DNA from: Tetragenococcus osmophilus
Lineage (GTDB): Bacteria; Bacillota; Bacilli; Lactobacillales; Enterococcaceae
Direction of reading: 5' to 3'
Assembly (NCBI RefSeq): GCF_003795125.1
Contig: NZ_CP027783.1
Coordinates: forward strand, 496,001-560,000
Length of the DNA stretch: 64,000 bases
Of the stretch, positions 1 to 8,103 are shown in pieces. Within the stretch, counting starts at the first letter, position 1. Every line of letters starts with the position of its first letter. The notes beneath the pieces were generated by a model, which was given only the letters and a program-made list of their open reading frames with translations, searched no databases and was not told where the DNA came from. The position numbers and the translations under genes are program-made.

Positions 1-605
1 ATAATGGTGAAAATGCTATTACATTTTTTGCTGGGGCAAACTATGCTTTTGGACCAGAAGAAGTTACAAATGGTAGTACGTTAATTGAAACGAGTGATTT
101 TGTCATTGCTCAACTGGAAACGCCTATCGAAGCAACAATTAAAGCTTTTGAAATTGCGCGAAAAGCAAATGTTAAAACTATACTCAATCCAGCACCAGGT
201 GAAAGTGATCTTCCTCAGGAGCTATTACAAGTAACAGATATTATTGTTCCCAACGAGACAGAAGCAGAAACAATCACTGGGATTCATGTCAAAGATGAAA
301 CTTCAGCTAAAGAAGCCGCAGAAAAATTTCACGAGCTGGGCATTGAAGTTGTCATCATTACTTTTGGCGCGCAAGGTGCTTTCTATGACTATAATGGCTA
401 TAACGAATTAGTCCCAGCCTTTAAAGAAAAAGCTGTCGATACAACTGCAGCCGGAGATACTTTCATTGGTACCATGAGCAGTGTATTAAAAACAGATTTT
501 TCTAATCTAAAAGAAGCCATCTTATATAGTAACAAAGCTTCTTCTTTAACGATCCAACGGTTTGGGGCGCAACCATCAATTCCCTTTAAAAATGAAATAA
601 AATAA
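1..605 (+). CDS. rbsK: Ribokinase, C-terminal part (5' end outside window)
   Basis: The gene enters from the left edge and stops at 603-605; the first complete codon is at base 3. The product matches the PfkB/ribokinase family, which phosphorylates D-ribose to ribose-5-phosphate with ATP in the cytoplasm. Visible family marks are the [12 protein letters not shown] stretch (bases about 249-284) and the catalytic signature [11 protein letters not shown] (about 438-470), whose Asp is the general base and whose GAGD-like loop (here AAGD) forms the anion hole. It is followed after 23 bases by an rbsD remnant, the usual ribose operon order. The frame is open throughout, so the visible part looks intact. 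Ribokinase is the best reading; another PfkB sugar kinase is possible but the rbsD neighbour argues against it. Confidence 0.9.
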   Translation, partial: NGENAITFFAGANYAFGPEEVTNGSTLIETSDFVIAQLETPIEATIKAFEIARKANVKTILNPAPGESDLPQELLQVTDIIVPNETEAETITGIHVKDETSAKEAAEKFHELGIEVVIITFGAQGAFYDYNGYNELVPAFKEKAVDTTAAGDTFIGTMSSVLKTDFSNLKEAILYSNKASSLTIQRFGAQPSIPFKNEIK

Positions 606-628
606 CATCGAAAGGAATATTCAAAAAT

Positions 629-783
629 ATGAAAAAGACAAAAGTCATTAATTCAAACTTATCACGAGTGATTGCCCAAATGGGTCATTTTGATAAATTA
701 GCGATCGGCGATGCAGGAACTCCTGTGCCAGATGAAACGGAAAAATTGATCTAGCGGTTACACAAGATATCCCTAGCTTTTAA
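629..783 (+). pseudogene. rbsD: D-ribose pyranase remnant, frameshifted and truncated
   Basis: The ATG at 629 follows AAAGGAATAT and opens [20 protein letters not shown], the N-terminus of RbsD, which interconverts ribose pyranose and furanose-side forms before phosphorylation. In this frame a TAG comes at 752 after 41 codons. Shifting frame at the A-run near 741-745 continues the homology as [13 protein letters not shown] and then stops at 781-783. RbsD is normally about 130 residues, so two lesions are present: a one-base frameshift and loss of the C-terminal two thirds. A terminator follows directly. The gene is almost certainly inactive. Confidence 0.8.
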
Positions 784-796
784 TTCTAAACAAAAC

Positions 797-850
797 AACT
801 CACTTTTAGGTGTTTAGTTGAACTAACTACCTAAAAGTGAGTTATTATTT
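797..850 (+). terminator. Intrinsic terminator after the ribose operon
   Basis: A perfect 14-bp inverted repeat (AACTCACTTTTAGG at 797-810 and its complement at 830-843) is followed by a T-rich run. It can end the ribose operon rightwards. It could also serve leftward transcription from the GNAT gene. Confidence 0.75.
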
Positions 851-890
851 ATAACTTATGCAATTGTTCCAACGAATAATAGTATTAAAT

Positions 891-1442
891 TTAACCCTCT
901 CTTTTAGCAATATCCTCTAAAATACCCATCCCTTTTTCGAAATCTTTCGTACCGGGAACAAATGTGTAACCTAACTTTTGATATATTGCAATCGCAGGAT
1001 AATTCCACGTTTGAGTATGCAGCATTGCAGGTTGGTCAGGATACAATTCTTCCAAAAGCGCAGTAACCTTCACTGCTAGAAAAGTAGCTATCCCTTTTCT
1101 TTGTGCTTCTGGCATAACAGCTAACCAATGAAACTGAGGGCCTCCTTCTTTTGCCCACCAAGCTGTACATGTAGCAACTTTTTTGCCCGATGGATCTGTA
1201 ACAAAAATCATTCGTTTTGCCAATTCGTTTGGATACGGCGCGAAGTTCTTTTCGAAATACTTTTGTGCTTCTGATAAATTATCAAATTCTCCCACAGAAG
1301 TTTCAATAGCTTGCCAATCTTTTTCATCGCCAGGAGTATAAAAACTAAATTGATAACCTTCTGGCAGTTGTCTATCCGGTAACGCTTGGGAAGCGCTTCT
1401 TTCCATTTGAAATTTAACATAAGGAATTGTTTTATCTATCAT
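891..1442 (-). CDS. GNAT-family N-acetyltransferase (copy 1)
   Basis: A 183-residue protein of the Gcn5-related acetyltransferase fold, which moves an acetyl group from acetyl-CoA to an amine; the substrate cannot be told. The acetyl-CoA pyrophosphate loop is visible as EAQRKGIATFL (about residues 111-121), followed by WNYPAIAIYQKLGYTF, the typical last strand-helix of the fold. The ATG at 1440-1442 has a strong AAGGAGGG site upstream. A paralogue of the same length and more than 85% identical by eye lies at 20901-21452. Both copies sit next to par-type antitoxin RNA genes, which suggests that a whole block was duplicated. Start and end are firm; the function beyond the family is unknown. Confidence 0.85.
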   Translation of the reverse strand: MIDKTIPYVKFQMERSASQALPDRQLPEGYQFSFYTPGDEKDWQAIETSVGEFDNLSEAQKYFEKNFAPYPNELAKRMIFVTDPSGKKVATCTAWWAKEGGPQFHWLAVMPEAQRKGIATFLAVKVTALLEELYPDQPAMLHTQTWNYPAIAIYQKLGYTFVPGTKDFEKGMGILEDIAKREG

Positions 1443-1561
1443 TTTTCGTTGTAGCCCTCCTTGTTAAGATAATAACAAATACTTTTGATATTTCATACCT
1501 TGATTGAATAAACTATGTTATAATATTTTATGGCAACTGCCCTGTAAGGGGGTGACCTTAA

Positions 1562-1647
1562 TTGTGTGATAAATTAATCTCGTTATCATTGCCCCACTTT
1601 TCGTGGGTCTAGTAATCGCACTAGTTAATCATTGGCTAGATGATTAG
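1562..1647 (+). pseudogene. Fst-like type I toxin, frameshifted
   Basis: A TTG codon at 1562 lies six bases after an AAGGGGGTGA ribosome binding site and reads CDKLISL before leaving the family pattern. One frame over, 1576-1647 reads NLVIIAPLFVGLVIALVNHW LDD and a stop, the membrane segment and tail of Fst/Ldr toxins (pAD1 Fst has SLVIAPIFVGLV). One extra A in the AAA at 1571-1573 would join the two parts into a protein of about 29 residues. As written the toxin is dead, unless ribosomes shift frame or the base call is wrong. Fst-family peptides are membrane-active and kill or arrest the cell when not silenced by RNA II. Confidence 0.65.
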
Positions 1648-1704
1648 CAATGATTGAAACAGTTGCCCTTCTAACTCCAACGCTGGAGTCGCAACAGTGA
1701 AAAG

Positions 1705-1737
1705 AAAAACCACCCTACTGACATAGGGTGGTTTTTT
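1705..1737. terminator. Bidirectional terminator shared by par RNA I and RNA II
   Basis: The hairpin ACCACCCT...AGGGTGGT is flanked by A's on the left and T's on the right, so it can stop both convergent transcripts, as in known par loci. The same hairpin is present in variant form at 5160, 21613 and 22551. Confidence 0.85.
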
Positions 1738-1770
1738 GGTGCCTCAATTGTGCGTTAATCTCGTTTCGCA
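1705..1770 (-). ncRNA. par-type RNA II (antitoxin RNA)
   Basis: On the minus strand an extended -10 (TGCTATAAT, complement of 1776-1784) starts an RNA near 1769 that ends at the shared hairpin, about 65 nt, the size of pAD1 RNA II. It contains the repeat AACGAGATTAACGCACAATTG, complementary to the repeats around the toxin start in RNA I. By analogy it blocks toxin translation by interrupted pairing at the repeats and terminator loop. With the toxin frameshifted it may now be an orphan. Confidence 0.75.
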
Positions 1771-2181
1771 AGTTCATTATAGCATACTATTCCTAAAATA
1801 TGAACATATTTATGTTTATATTTATGTTTGCTTTTTCTTAAAAATTGAACTATTACCTTATCGAGTAGAAGTAACGCAAAGTATAATGCTTAAAGTAAAA
1901 ATGTTTCACCCACCATTAACATTAGTGAGGTTGAATATTTTATCTCCCAGAAAAATCACGCCATAACACCAAAAATTACTACTTCGTCATTATAAGTTTT
2001 CAATAATAATGCGCTATTTTATTTACTCAAAATATTGAACCTTCATTATTAAAAAGATTTATCTAAATCATCACACCTTTTTCTTGCAAAGAAGAAACCA
2101 GGCAGGAAATATTTTCATCAAATACATGACCTTGCATCCCTTGTCTAGCAGCTGCTTCAACATTTACGGCTAAATCGTCAA

Positions 2182-4015
2182 ATCGAGTAGGGCGAAATCA
2201 ATCGCCCTCTCACGTCACCTGGACATACGGTTCCGTATCCGGCGACTCCATTATGAATATATGTTATGTCTATATTGGTAGTAATCTAAACAACTGACTA
2301 GGCCTGCTTGGCCTAGTTTTTGTTTAGTTATTGCCCTTCTTACACAGGTTTTGGTAGCTACCCACTGGTAGTGGTTTCCTGCGTACGATGTTAGTTTAGC
2401 TAAGCTCTTATTTACACCTAACTTTTGTAATCCCCATTGTCTCTTGGAGGGAACCTTCCACATCTTCCAGACGATGGTTCGCAATCGCGTTCTTAAATGG
2501 GCGTCGATCCGTTCCATCTTGGCTTTCATGGACGAGCTGGAAAAGTAATTTATCCATCCGCGGATGACTTCATTTAACTTTTCCAGCCTCTTTCTAAAGT
2601 TTATTGACCATTTTCTTTGAGTTAACATTTTGAGTTTTTTCTCGAATTTTCGGACAGAGTCCTCATGAGGTCGGCTCATCCAGCTTTTGGCTTTAGTGTC
2701 GTAATAGAAACTAAATCCTAAATATTTTAGCTGGCTGGGCCGCGTAACCTTTGATTTGGTTCCATTAACTTTTAGCCCTAACTTATTTTCAATCCAACGA
2801 ATGACTGAATGCATCACTCGATTGGCACTTGTTCGGCTTTTAACCATGATGAGACAATCATCGGCGTATCTCACAAAGGCGAGCCCTCGGCTCTCAAGCT
2901 CTTTGTCCAGTTCATTTAGCATGATATTACTAAGAATGGGCGATAAATTCCCTCCTTGTGGGGCTCCTCGATCCGTTGGGTGGTATTCATCGGCGACCAT
3001 GACACCTGCTTTGAGATATTTTCGAATAAGCGATTCTGTGTCTCCGTCTTGGATCATACGATGTACAAGACTCATCAGCCGGTCTTGAGGAACGTTATCA
3101 AAGAATTTTTCTAGATCTATATCAACGATCCATTGATAACCTTCATTGATCGTCTTCAATAATTGATTGACGGCCATTTCACAATTTCTGTTCGGACGAA
3201 ATCCATAGCTAAATTCCGAAAAGTGGGATTCGCATATGGGTGTTATAACCTGAACAATGGCCTGCTGAATCACGCGGTCTATTGTTGTAGGTATACCGAG
3301 TTTTCGTTTCCCACCATCTGACTTTGGGATCCCAACTCTCTTTACAGGTTGGGGCTTGTAGTGTCGCTCTCTTATTTGTTGACAGATCGTTGCCCAGTTG
3401 TCTTGAATATAGGCATGAAGCTCGTCGAGCGTGACTTCGTCAACGCCGCTGGCTCCTTTATTTGCCCGGACTTTTTTATAAGCCTCATTCATATTTTGCC
3501 GGTCAAGGATACGTTCTAACATCTTCGACATAATGTGCGCGACTCCTTTCCGCTTTTAAGTATTCGTCTTAGATTGGCGTAGCTACCGACTCATTTACGT
3601 TTTGTCTACCACTACTATCAGACAGTACTTAAAACATACATTTTGTGTTGCACTATTCCATGGTTCAGTCCTTCGGAAACATGGTTTCCTACTATGACAT
3701 CTGCTGACTTCTCACTATTCGTTGTTACTACTAAATCGTTAGTGAGACCTCACGGGATAAGTGTTATCTCTTTCCTCGTTTACCCATAAGGTTTACGCCA
3801 CAAGATTACGGTTACCTTTTGGACTTTATCGCCTTTAGCCGACTTATCCGCTCGTAGCGCCTTCCTACCTTATTCCTGTTCGTTGGGCCACGATTTCGCT
3901 ATTGCTTCCTCTCTCCCGTGCCTCACAGCACGAAACTTGCAAGTCGCTTTGGGATTCGTTGGTAACGACGCTCCACAGAGACTTTCACTCTAGACATAAC
4001 ACATGCCCGTCATAC
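2182..4015 (-). mobile_element. Group II intron (about 1834 bp)
   Basis: Boundaries come from rebuilding the HAD gene. The intron begins GTATGACGG (minus strand, from 4015), close to the GUGYG consensus, and ends CTACTCGAT at 2182, fitting the AY 3' end. Just inside the 3' end, the complement of 2205-2240 folds as a domain V hairpin (GTCGCCGG...GGTGAC with a GAAC-type loop). Domain VI follows as GGGCGA...TCGCCC with an unpaired A, the likely branch point. The reverse transcriptase lies between domains III and V (2251-3531). Bases 3532-4015 hold the 5' ribozyme domains and no gene. Confidence 0.85.
2251..3531 (-). CDS. ltrA: Group II intron reverse transcriptase/maturase
   Basis: A 426-residue protein with the reverse transcriptase domain first (about 55-290, including the catalytic FVRYADD at about 220) and a maturase domain behind it. 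No HNH endonuclease is visible at the C-terminus, which ends YQYRHNIYS. Such proteins help the intron RNA fold and splice and copy it into DNA during retrohoming. The start at 3531 follows AAAGGAG. The frame is intact, so the intron may still be mobile. Confidence 0.93.
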   Translation of the reverse strand: MSKMLERILDRQNMNEAYKKVRANKGASGVDEVTLDELHAYIQDNWATICQQIRERHYKPQPVKRVGIPKSDGGKRKLGIPTTIDRVIQQAIVQVITPICESHFSEFSYGFRPNRNCEMAVNQLLKTINEGYQWIVDIDLEKFFDNVPQDRLMSLVHRMIQDGDTESLIRKYLKAGVMVADEYHPTDRGAPQGGNLSPILSNIMLNELDKELESRGLAFVRYADDCLIMVKSRTSANRVMHSVIRWIENKLGLKVNGTKSKVTRPSQLKYLGFSFYYDTKAKSWMSRPHEDSVRKFEKKLKMLTQRKWSINFRKRLEKLNEVIRGWINYFSSSSMKAKMERIDAHLRTRLRTIVWKMWKVPSKRQWGLQKLGVNKSLAKLTSYAGNHYQWVATKTCVRRAITKQKLGQAGLVSCLDYYQYRHNIYS

Positions 4016-4671
4016 TAAAAAAACATTCTGTGGGTTCAAGGTTAAAATGACTAAAAAATAGTTGGTATATTTTAGCGTCTGGCTTAATACACTTCCAGTC
4101 GGATGAAATAAAACTTCCGTCAAAATGAGTCATTCCTGGAACAATTTCTCTAAAAGAATAGAAATCCTGAGATACGTTGGATAGAAGGTAAATGGAATAG
4201 TCATTCTTCTTTAACGTTTTAACGACTTCTTCCATACCTGATATGGGCGTCATTTTTTCAAACCAAGTATCCATAATGATCGGAATAGACGGATGGAGTG
4301 CTTCAGGCAAACGTTTTCTTGCCTTATTTATAATTTCTTCTTTGGTGATTGTTCCTTGGTCGTATTGTTCCCATTCATCTGTATAAAAAATTTCCTCCAA
4401 CAACATTTGTTGATGCTTTTCATCAGAAGAAAATTTCCCAATAAACTGAGCAGGATCATACTTTATCAGTACATTTCCCATATCAAAAACAATATTTTTT
4501 ATCATAGATAGATGCTCCCAAAAATACTTTATTATCTTTTCAAGTTATCACAAAATCTTTATTTAGCACAACAAGAGCCATAAAATTCTATATAACAAAC
4601 TTTGCTCTAGTTTGTACTAGCAATGTGATAAAAACTGAACTTTAGAAAACAAAGCGTTTCAACTTCAGTTA

Positions 4672-5050
4672 TCAAATAATAAATCCAATGACCTGTTCTA
4701 TTTTCTTCATATCCACGTGATTAATTTTCTCAATAAAGTCAATTTTGCGTTTGTTGAAATTTCTGTGTGAAATTACTAGGGCTGGTTGTTGCTTTTGAAT
4801 TTCCATTCCAGTTGAAGGATCAAAATTAATCTATACTACGCCTCCCCTTTCTGGAATATAGCGGTTACATCTCTTTGCCAACTGCTGGCATATCTCCCCA
4901 CACATCTGTTTCGTAAAAAGCTCCTTCTGTAACATCAACGAATGGATCTTCAATTTTAGGGATCAAAACAATAGTTCCATCTTCCCCATAAGAAACGAGA
5001 TATTCTTTACCGGTTTGATTATACTCGGTAACGGTAAAATAACCAAGTAT
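4672..5050 (-). pseudogene. Degraded mazEF copy
   Basis: This stretch aligns by eye with the intact mazF-mazE pair at 21726-22290. The mazF part (4672 to about 4870) keeps the C-terminus and the N-terminal region but has lost about 110 internal bases between the GTTGAAAT at about 4760 and the sequence for the RPALVIS motif, plus frameshifts. The mazE part (about 4871-5010) keeps the acidic C-terminal antitoxin tail but has lost about 100 bases encoding the AbrB-like DNA-binding start. The remaining upstream bases match the region upstream of the intact copy. Both genes are clearly dead. Confidence 0.75.
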
Positions 5051-5157
5051 AGCTAAACTTGTATATTTATCATTTTATATAAGGTAGCTATTATTTTAAC
5101 CCCGAAAGTTGGATATAATAAAATTCAAGTTATTAAAGTTAAAACACACCACGCTAT

Positions 5158-5222
5158 CAAAAAACCACCCTACGACAATAGGGTGGTTCTCTGGTGAATC
5201 AGTTGTACATTAGTCTCATTTT
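5158..5222 (-). ncRNA. par RNA II relic acting as terminator of the MFS gene
   Basis: AACCACCCTAC...GTAGGGTGGTT-type hairpin at 5162-5189 and the following GTTGTACATTAGTCTC match the RNA II genes at 1705-1770 and 21613-21677. The promoter end is gone; the MFS gene end starts at 5233 instead. On the minus strand the hairpin is followed by T's, so it now probably terminates the MFS transcript. Confidence 0.6.
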
Positions 5223-5232
5223 AATAAACTTT

Positions 5233-6459
5233 TTAATACACTTCAACAACATCCATGCTGGTATAAGTTTCTTTCCGTAAAGCTGGAATACTCATCATCG
5301 CAATAAAACTCATGATATACAAACTCGCGATAAACAGCATGACTTGAGATACACCTGCGTTATCTAAGATAAAGCCGATCACAACCGATGAGAAGCCGCC
5401 CACAGCACGGCCAACATTTAAAATGGTGTTATTAGCAATCGTACGAATATGATGAGGATACAGTTTTGTACAGATAGCACCGTATCCTGAAAACATGCCA
5501 TTGACAAAAAATCCCATCATTGCACCACCCAGTAGTAAGGTAGTCATTGAATTCACATAAGTAAAGGCATAAACTGACAACATTGAACAGATCAAAAAGA
5601 TACCATAAGCAAGTCGTGGGCCGAAATAGTCCAAGATATTCCCAAAGACCAACATACCCACACACATCCCTAAGATAGTTGAAATCATCCATAGGTTATC
5701 ACTGGCCTCAATTCCTAAAGAACGTTGCATCATCGTCGGTAACCAGTTCATTAAACCGAAATAACCCGCGATTTGTACCGTAGTCATAAGCATCAATGCT
5801 AGTGTTTGATGCGTCCGTTTCTTATTAGCGAAGAGTTCTTTGATCGAAGCTTTTTCTTTCTTATCGGAAGTAATTTTTGCCCCACGATCGGTAACATTCT
5901 TTTCATCAACCGCGAAATGCATCCAAGCTACCAGTAGCACCGGCAATAGACCAAACAAGAACAAACCTTTCCAGCCAAAAATAGGAGCGATCAATCCTGC
6001 CAGCAGTGCTGCTCCAATCGAGCCCAACTGACCCATAATACCATTTAATGAACTAACGCGTCCCATTTTGTTACTAGGCACAATGCCGCCCATAATCGAA
6101 ATAGCCACACCATACTCACCACCAACACCGATTCCTGCGATAAAACGCATCAAATATAGATAACCTAGACTTTCAGTAAAGAAAATCATCCCCGTTGCAA
6201 CCGAAAAAACAAGAATTGTCGATTTGAAGACAGTAAATTTATTATAACGGTCCGCTAAAACGCCAAAAACTAGGCCCCCAGCCAGCATTCCTAAATTAGT
6301 AATGGTAGAAATCCAACCACCTTCGACACCACTTAAACCTAGATGCGCCATGATTGATCCCAGCGTAAATGACAGAAACATCACATTCAAATCATCTAAC
6401 CCTGAGGCAAAAATGGAAGCAAAAAGGGCTTTTTTATCGTTTGCTTTCAATTGATTCAT
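5233..6459 (-). CDS. MFS transporter, 12 membrane segments
   Basis: A 408-residue major facilitator protein with two halves of six membrane segments. The conserved loop 2-3 motif appears as GVLADRYNKFTVFK (about residues 61-74), and GIGVGGEYGVAIS (about 109-121) is typical of the sugar/acid-anion symporter branch that includes aromatic-acid and nicotinate carriers. The substrate cannot be told from sequence. The start at 6459 follows TAAGGAGAG. The gene has its own promoter and a 240-base leader containing a terminator hairpin, so it is probably controlled by transcription attenuation. A par-like hairpin ends the transcript. Confidence 0.85.
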   Translation of the reverse strand: MNQLKANDKKALFASIFASGLDDLNVMFLSFTLGSIMAHLGLSGVEGGWISTITNLGMLAGGLVFGVLADRYNKFTVFKSTILVFSVATGMIFFTESLGYLYLMRFIAGIGVGGEYGVAISIMGGIVPSNKMGRVSSLNGIMGQLGSIGAALLAGLIAPIFGWKGLFLFGLLPVLLVAWMHFAVDEKNVTDRGAKITSDKKEKASIKELFANKKRTHQTLALMLMTTVQIAGYFGLMNWLPTMMQRSLGIEASDNLWMISTILGMCVGMLVFGNILDYFGPRLAYGIFLICSMLSVYAFTYVNSMTTLLLGGAMMGFFVNGMFSGYGAICTKLYPHHIRTIANNTILNVGRAVGGFSSVVIGFILDNAGVSQVMLFIASLYIMSFIAMMSIPALRKETYTSMDVVEVY

Positions 6460-6697
6460 TTGAACTCTCCTTAATGTGTGCTCTCAGTCACACTTTATTA
6501 ATTGTTTGATGCATCGACCTGCTTCAATTTTGTCCAACCATCTCCTTTTACCTATAAAAAAAGACCAACAAGCCGAATGCCTGCTGATCGCAAAAAGAAT
6601 GTGTTTTAAGACACTACCACATAATTACACATGGGGCAGTTTTCCGATTATGACATTCTTCCATGCATCGCAGTACACGGTTAAAGAAATTTAACTT
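6460..6697 (-). promoter_or_regulatory. Structured 5' leader of the MFS gene (candidate riboswitch)
   Basis: From the promoter at 6704-6732 the RNA starts near 6697. It can form helix P1 (6653-6660 with 6595-6602, 8 bp), P2 (6635-6640 with 6613-6618, 6 bp) and a pseudoknot between the bases just after P1 (6647-6652, CAUAAU) and those just before the P2 3' strand (6620-6625, AUUAUG). A terminator hairpin follows at 6555-6590, and then the ribosome binding site. This aptamer-then-terminator order is the standard form of a riboswitch. I do not recognise any known class in its sequence. The helices were found by eye only. Confidence 0.5.
6555..6590 (-). terminator. Attenuator terminator in the MFS leader
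   Basis: On the minus strand GATCAGCAGGC, loop ATTC, GCTTGTTGGTC forms an 11-bp stem (some G-U pairs) followed by seven T's. It lies about 95 bases before the MFS start codon, so it would stop transcription before the gene unless the upstream RNA prevents it. Confidence 0.75.
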
Positions 6698-6703
6698 GAT
6701 ATA

Positions 6704-6732
6704 AGTTTAGAGAAGTTTTTGGGTTTTGTCAA
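6704..6732 (-). promoter_or_regulatory. Promoter of the MFS leader
   Basis: Minus-strand TTGACA (6727-6732), 17 bases, TAAACT (6704-6709). A near-consensus vegetative promoter. Confidence 0.7.
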
Positions 6733-6912
6733 ACTTTTTTTTAATAAAGATGCGACTGAAAGTGAAAAATCTACGCAAGTTTTTATATACTAACGTAGAT
6801 TCTCAATCTTTAAAACCAACAAAATATAAGTCTTGCTAAGAATATATAATACGAGTTTTTCAGAAGCTAGATTTTAACAAAGCTTAGCGCTTTTTACTAA
6901 CATCCAATTTTA

Positions 6913-8076
6913 TTATGCATTAAAATTAGGTCGCAAAACGTTATTAAAGTCTGTAAAATTACTTTGTTTTTCATAAGGTACAAAAAACTCTGATTCAATT
7001 GAAAACATTTCTTCTAATAATGATCTTTCTACTTGAAAGTGTTCTTCAATACTTTGCAAATCAGTAATATGGTTGTTTAGAATCATATGAAAAATACTTC
7101 GAATTTTTCCTGGACGCTTTAGGGCAATTTCTCTATCCAATGGTTCTTCTAACTTATAATCGTTTAAAGAAATTTGACGGTAAAAATAGCTATGTTGTTT
7201 TGGTGTCAAAAAACCTAATTTATAAGCTCGCATTTCAAGCGCTTGAATGGAAACATGATACTTTAATTTTAAAGGAATATAACTATCAGGATTAGAAATC
7301 TTTTTTATTCCTTCAAACTCTTTTTTCACAGTTTGAGCAGGTAAAAGAAAACATGAAGCAAAATAATCTGCTTCTCTTTCTACTTGAGCGCGCTCGTTAT
7401 TTTCTAACATTAAAAAATCTACATGAGCATGCAACAATAAATGACCTAGTTCATGTGCTAAGTCGAAATTTCTTCTAACAGCTGATTTTTTAATTCCTAA
7501 AACGATCACAGGAACATCCTTTGTAGACCAAGCACTATAAGCATCTGCTTTACCACCTACGTTTTTCTCCAGAACATGAATGCCTGATTTTTCCAGTGAT
7601 AATAAAAGATTGCCATTATCGGAACAAATATTTAAAAACTCACGAGCAAGAACAGCCGTCTTCTTTATAGCTGCATTAGTCAATTCACTAGGCAAATGCT
7701 CTATAACTTTTTTTCTCAAAGTGATTAAGGTTGTAGGCGGAACATTTAAAAAGCCTTCTAAGTAGTGGATTATTTCTGCAACGAAGTTTAAATAGACAAC
7801 TTCACTGTTCGTTTTTTTTCGAGAAACAACATCTGCTTTACGGTAAGCAATATTATTCTCTGGAAATGTTTGTGTAACAGTTGATTGTTCAAAGAAAAAA
7901 GATGATTTCACCTGCAAAATATTTTTTAATTGTAAAACATTTTCAAAAGACGGCTCAGTCATTTGTTTTTCAAATTGCCAAATAGACTGCTCAGTTACAT
8001 TTAATCTTTCCCCAAGCTCCTTACGAGAAAGACCGTGTAACATGCGAGCTAATTGTAAACTTTTCCCGTAAAACAT
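6913..8076 (-). CDS. XRE helix-turn-helix / ImmA-IrrE metallopeptidase
   Basis: A 387-residue protein. Residues about 4-60 form an XRE-type DNA-binding domain (LARMLHGLSRKELGERLNV). Residues about 165-300 are a zinc peptidase domain with HELGH at 208-212 and EREAD at 233-237 supplying the third ligand, as in ImmA/IrrE. The last 90 residues match nothing I recognise. ImmA-type enzymes cut partner repressors or antitoxins. The gene follows the unknown gene at 8104-8829 after 27 bases on the same strand, so the two likely form one operon. The start at 8076 follows AAAAGGGGAAG. By analogy with other XRE-ImmA pairs this may be a phage-response or toxin-antitoxin-like unit; that is inference. Confidence 0.85.
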   Translation of the reverse strand: MFYGKSLQLARMLHGLSRKELGERLNVTEQSIWQFEKQMTEPSFENVLQLKNILQVKSSFFFEQSTVTQTFPENNIAYRKADVVSRKKTNSEVVYLNFVAEIIHYLEGFLNVPPTTLITLRKKVIEHLPSELTNAAIKKTAVLAREFLNICSDNGNLLLSLEKSGIHVLEKNVGGKADAYSAWSTKDVPVIVLGIKKSAVRRNFDLAHELGHLLLHAHVDFLMLENNERAQVEREADYFASCFLLPAQTVKKEFEGIKKISNPDSYIPLKLKYHVSIQALEMRAYKLGFLTPKQHSYFYRQISLNDYKLEEPLDREIALKRPGKIRSIFHMILNNHITDLQSIEEHFQVERSLLEEMFSIESEFFVPYEKQSNFTDFNNVLRPNFNA

Positions 8077-8103
8077 TATTTTCTTCCCCTTTTATCTATA
8101 AAG

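Larger units (their letters stand above)
1516..1737 (+). ncRNA. par-type RNA I (type I toxin mRNA)
   Basis: An extended -10 element (TGTTATAAT, 1516-1524) starts a transcript near 1531 that ends at the hairpin 1705-1737. Its 5' end GGCAACTG (1532-1539) is complementary to CAGTTGCC (1660-1667), forming the long-range helix known to fold RNA I of the enterococcal pAD1 par locus and control toxin translation. Inside lies the Fst-like reading frame with AAGGGGGTGA as ribosome binding site. The direct repeats used for pairing with RNA II are visible: TTAATTGTG and TTAATCTCG occur at 1559-1582 and again, slightly changed, at 1744-1763. Layout and repeats match the par family well; the toxin frame itself is broken. 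Confidence 0.75.
2063..4505 (-). pseudogene. HAD-superfamily phosphatase gene split by a group II intron
   Basis: The 5' part (4016-4505) encodes MIKNIVFDMGNVLIKYDP, a HAD motif I with nucleophile Asp8, then LLSNVS (motif II) and KPDAKIY (motif III Lys). After ECFF the sequence enters the group II intron. The 3' exon resumes at 2181 and runs to the stop at 2063-2065, reading IDDLAVNVEAAARQGMQGH, HAD motif IV plus the C-terminus. Joining 4016 to 2181 gives an uninterrupted protein of about 201 residues ending in GVMI. The family (YihX-like) dephosphorylates small sugar phosphates or FMN; the substrate is unknown. If the intron still splices, the gene may be functional; without splicing the protein ends soon after ECFF and lacks the Mg2+-binding DD. 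Confidence 0.8.

Noticed and set aside
1573..1647. Fst toxin starting at ATT 1573
   Set aside because: The ribosome site is too far (17 bases) and the conserved N-terminal residues lie upstream in another frame; a one-base deletion explains it better.
1736..1966. 76-codon frame to the right of the par locus
   Set aside because: Low-complexity translation, begins inside the terminator, no ribosome site.
2251..3531. Reverse transcriptase as a retron or diversity-generating element
   Set aside because: It lies inside a complete group II intron with domains V and VI, and has the maturase layout; no msr/msd or template repeat.
6476..6694. Plus-strand frame over the MFS leader
   Set aside because: It is the complement of a structured leader, has no ribosome site and Cys/His-rich random composition.
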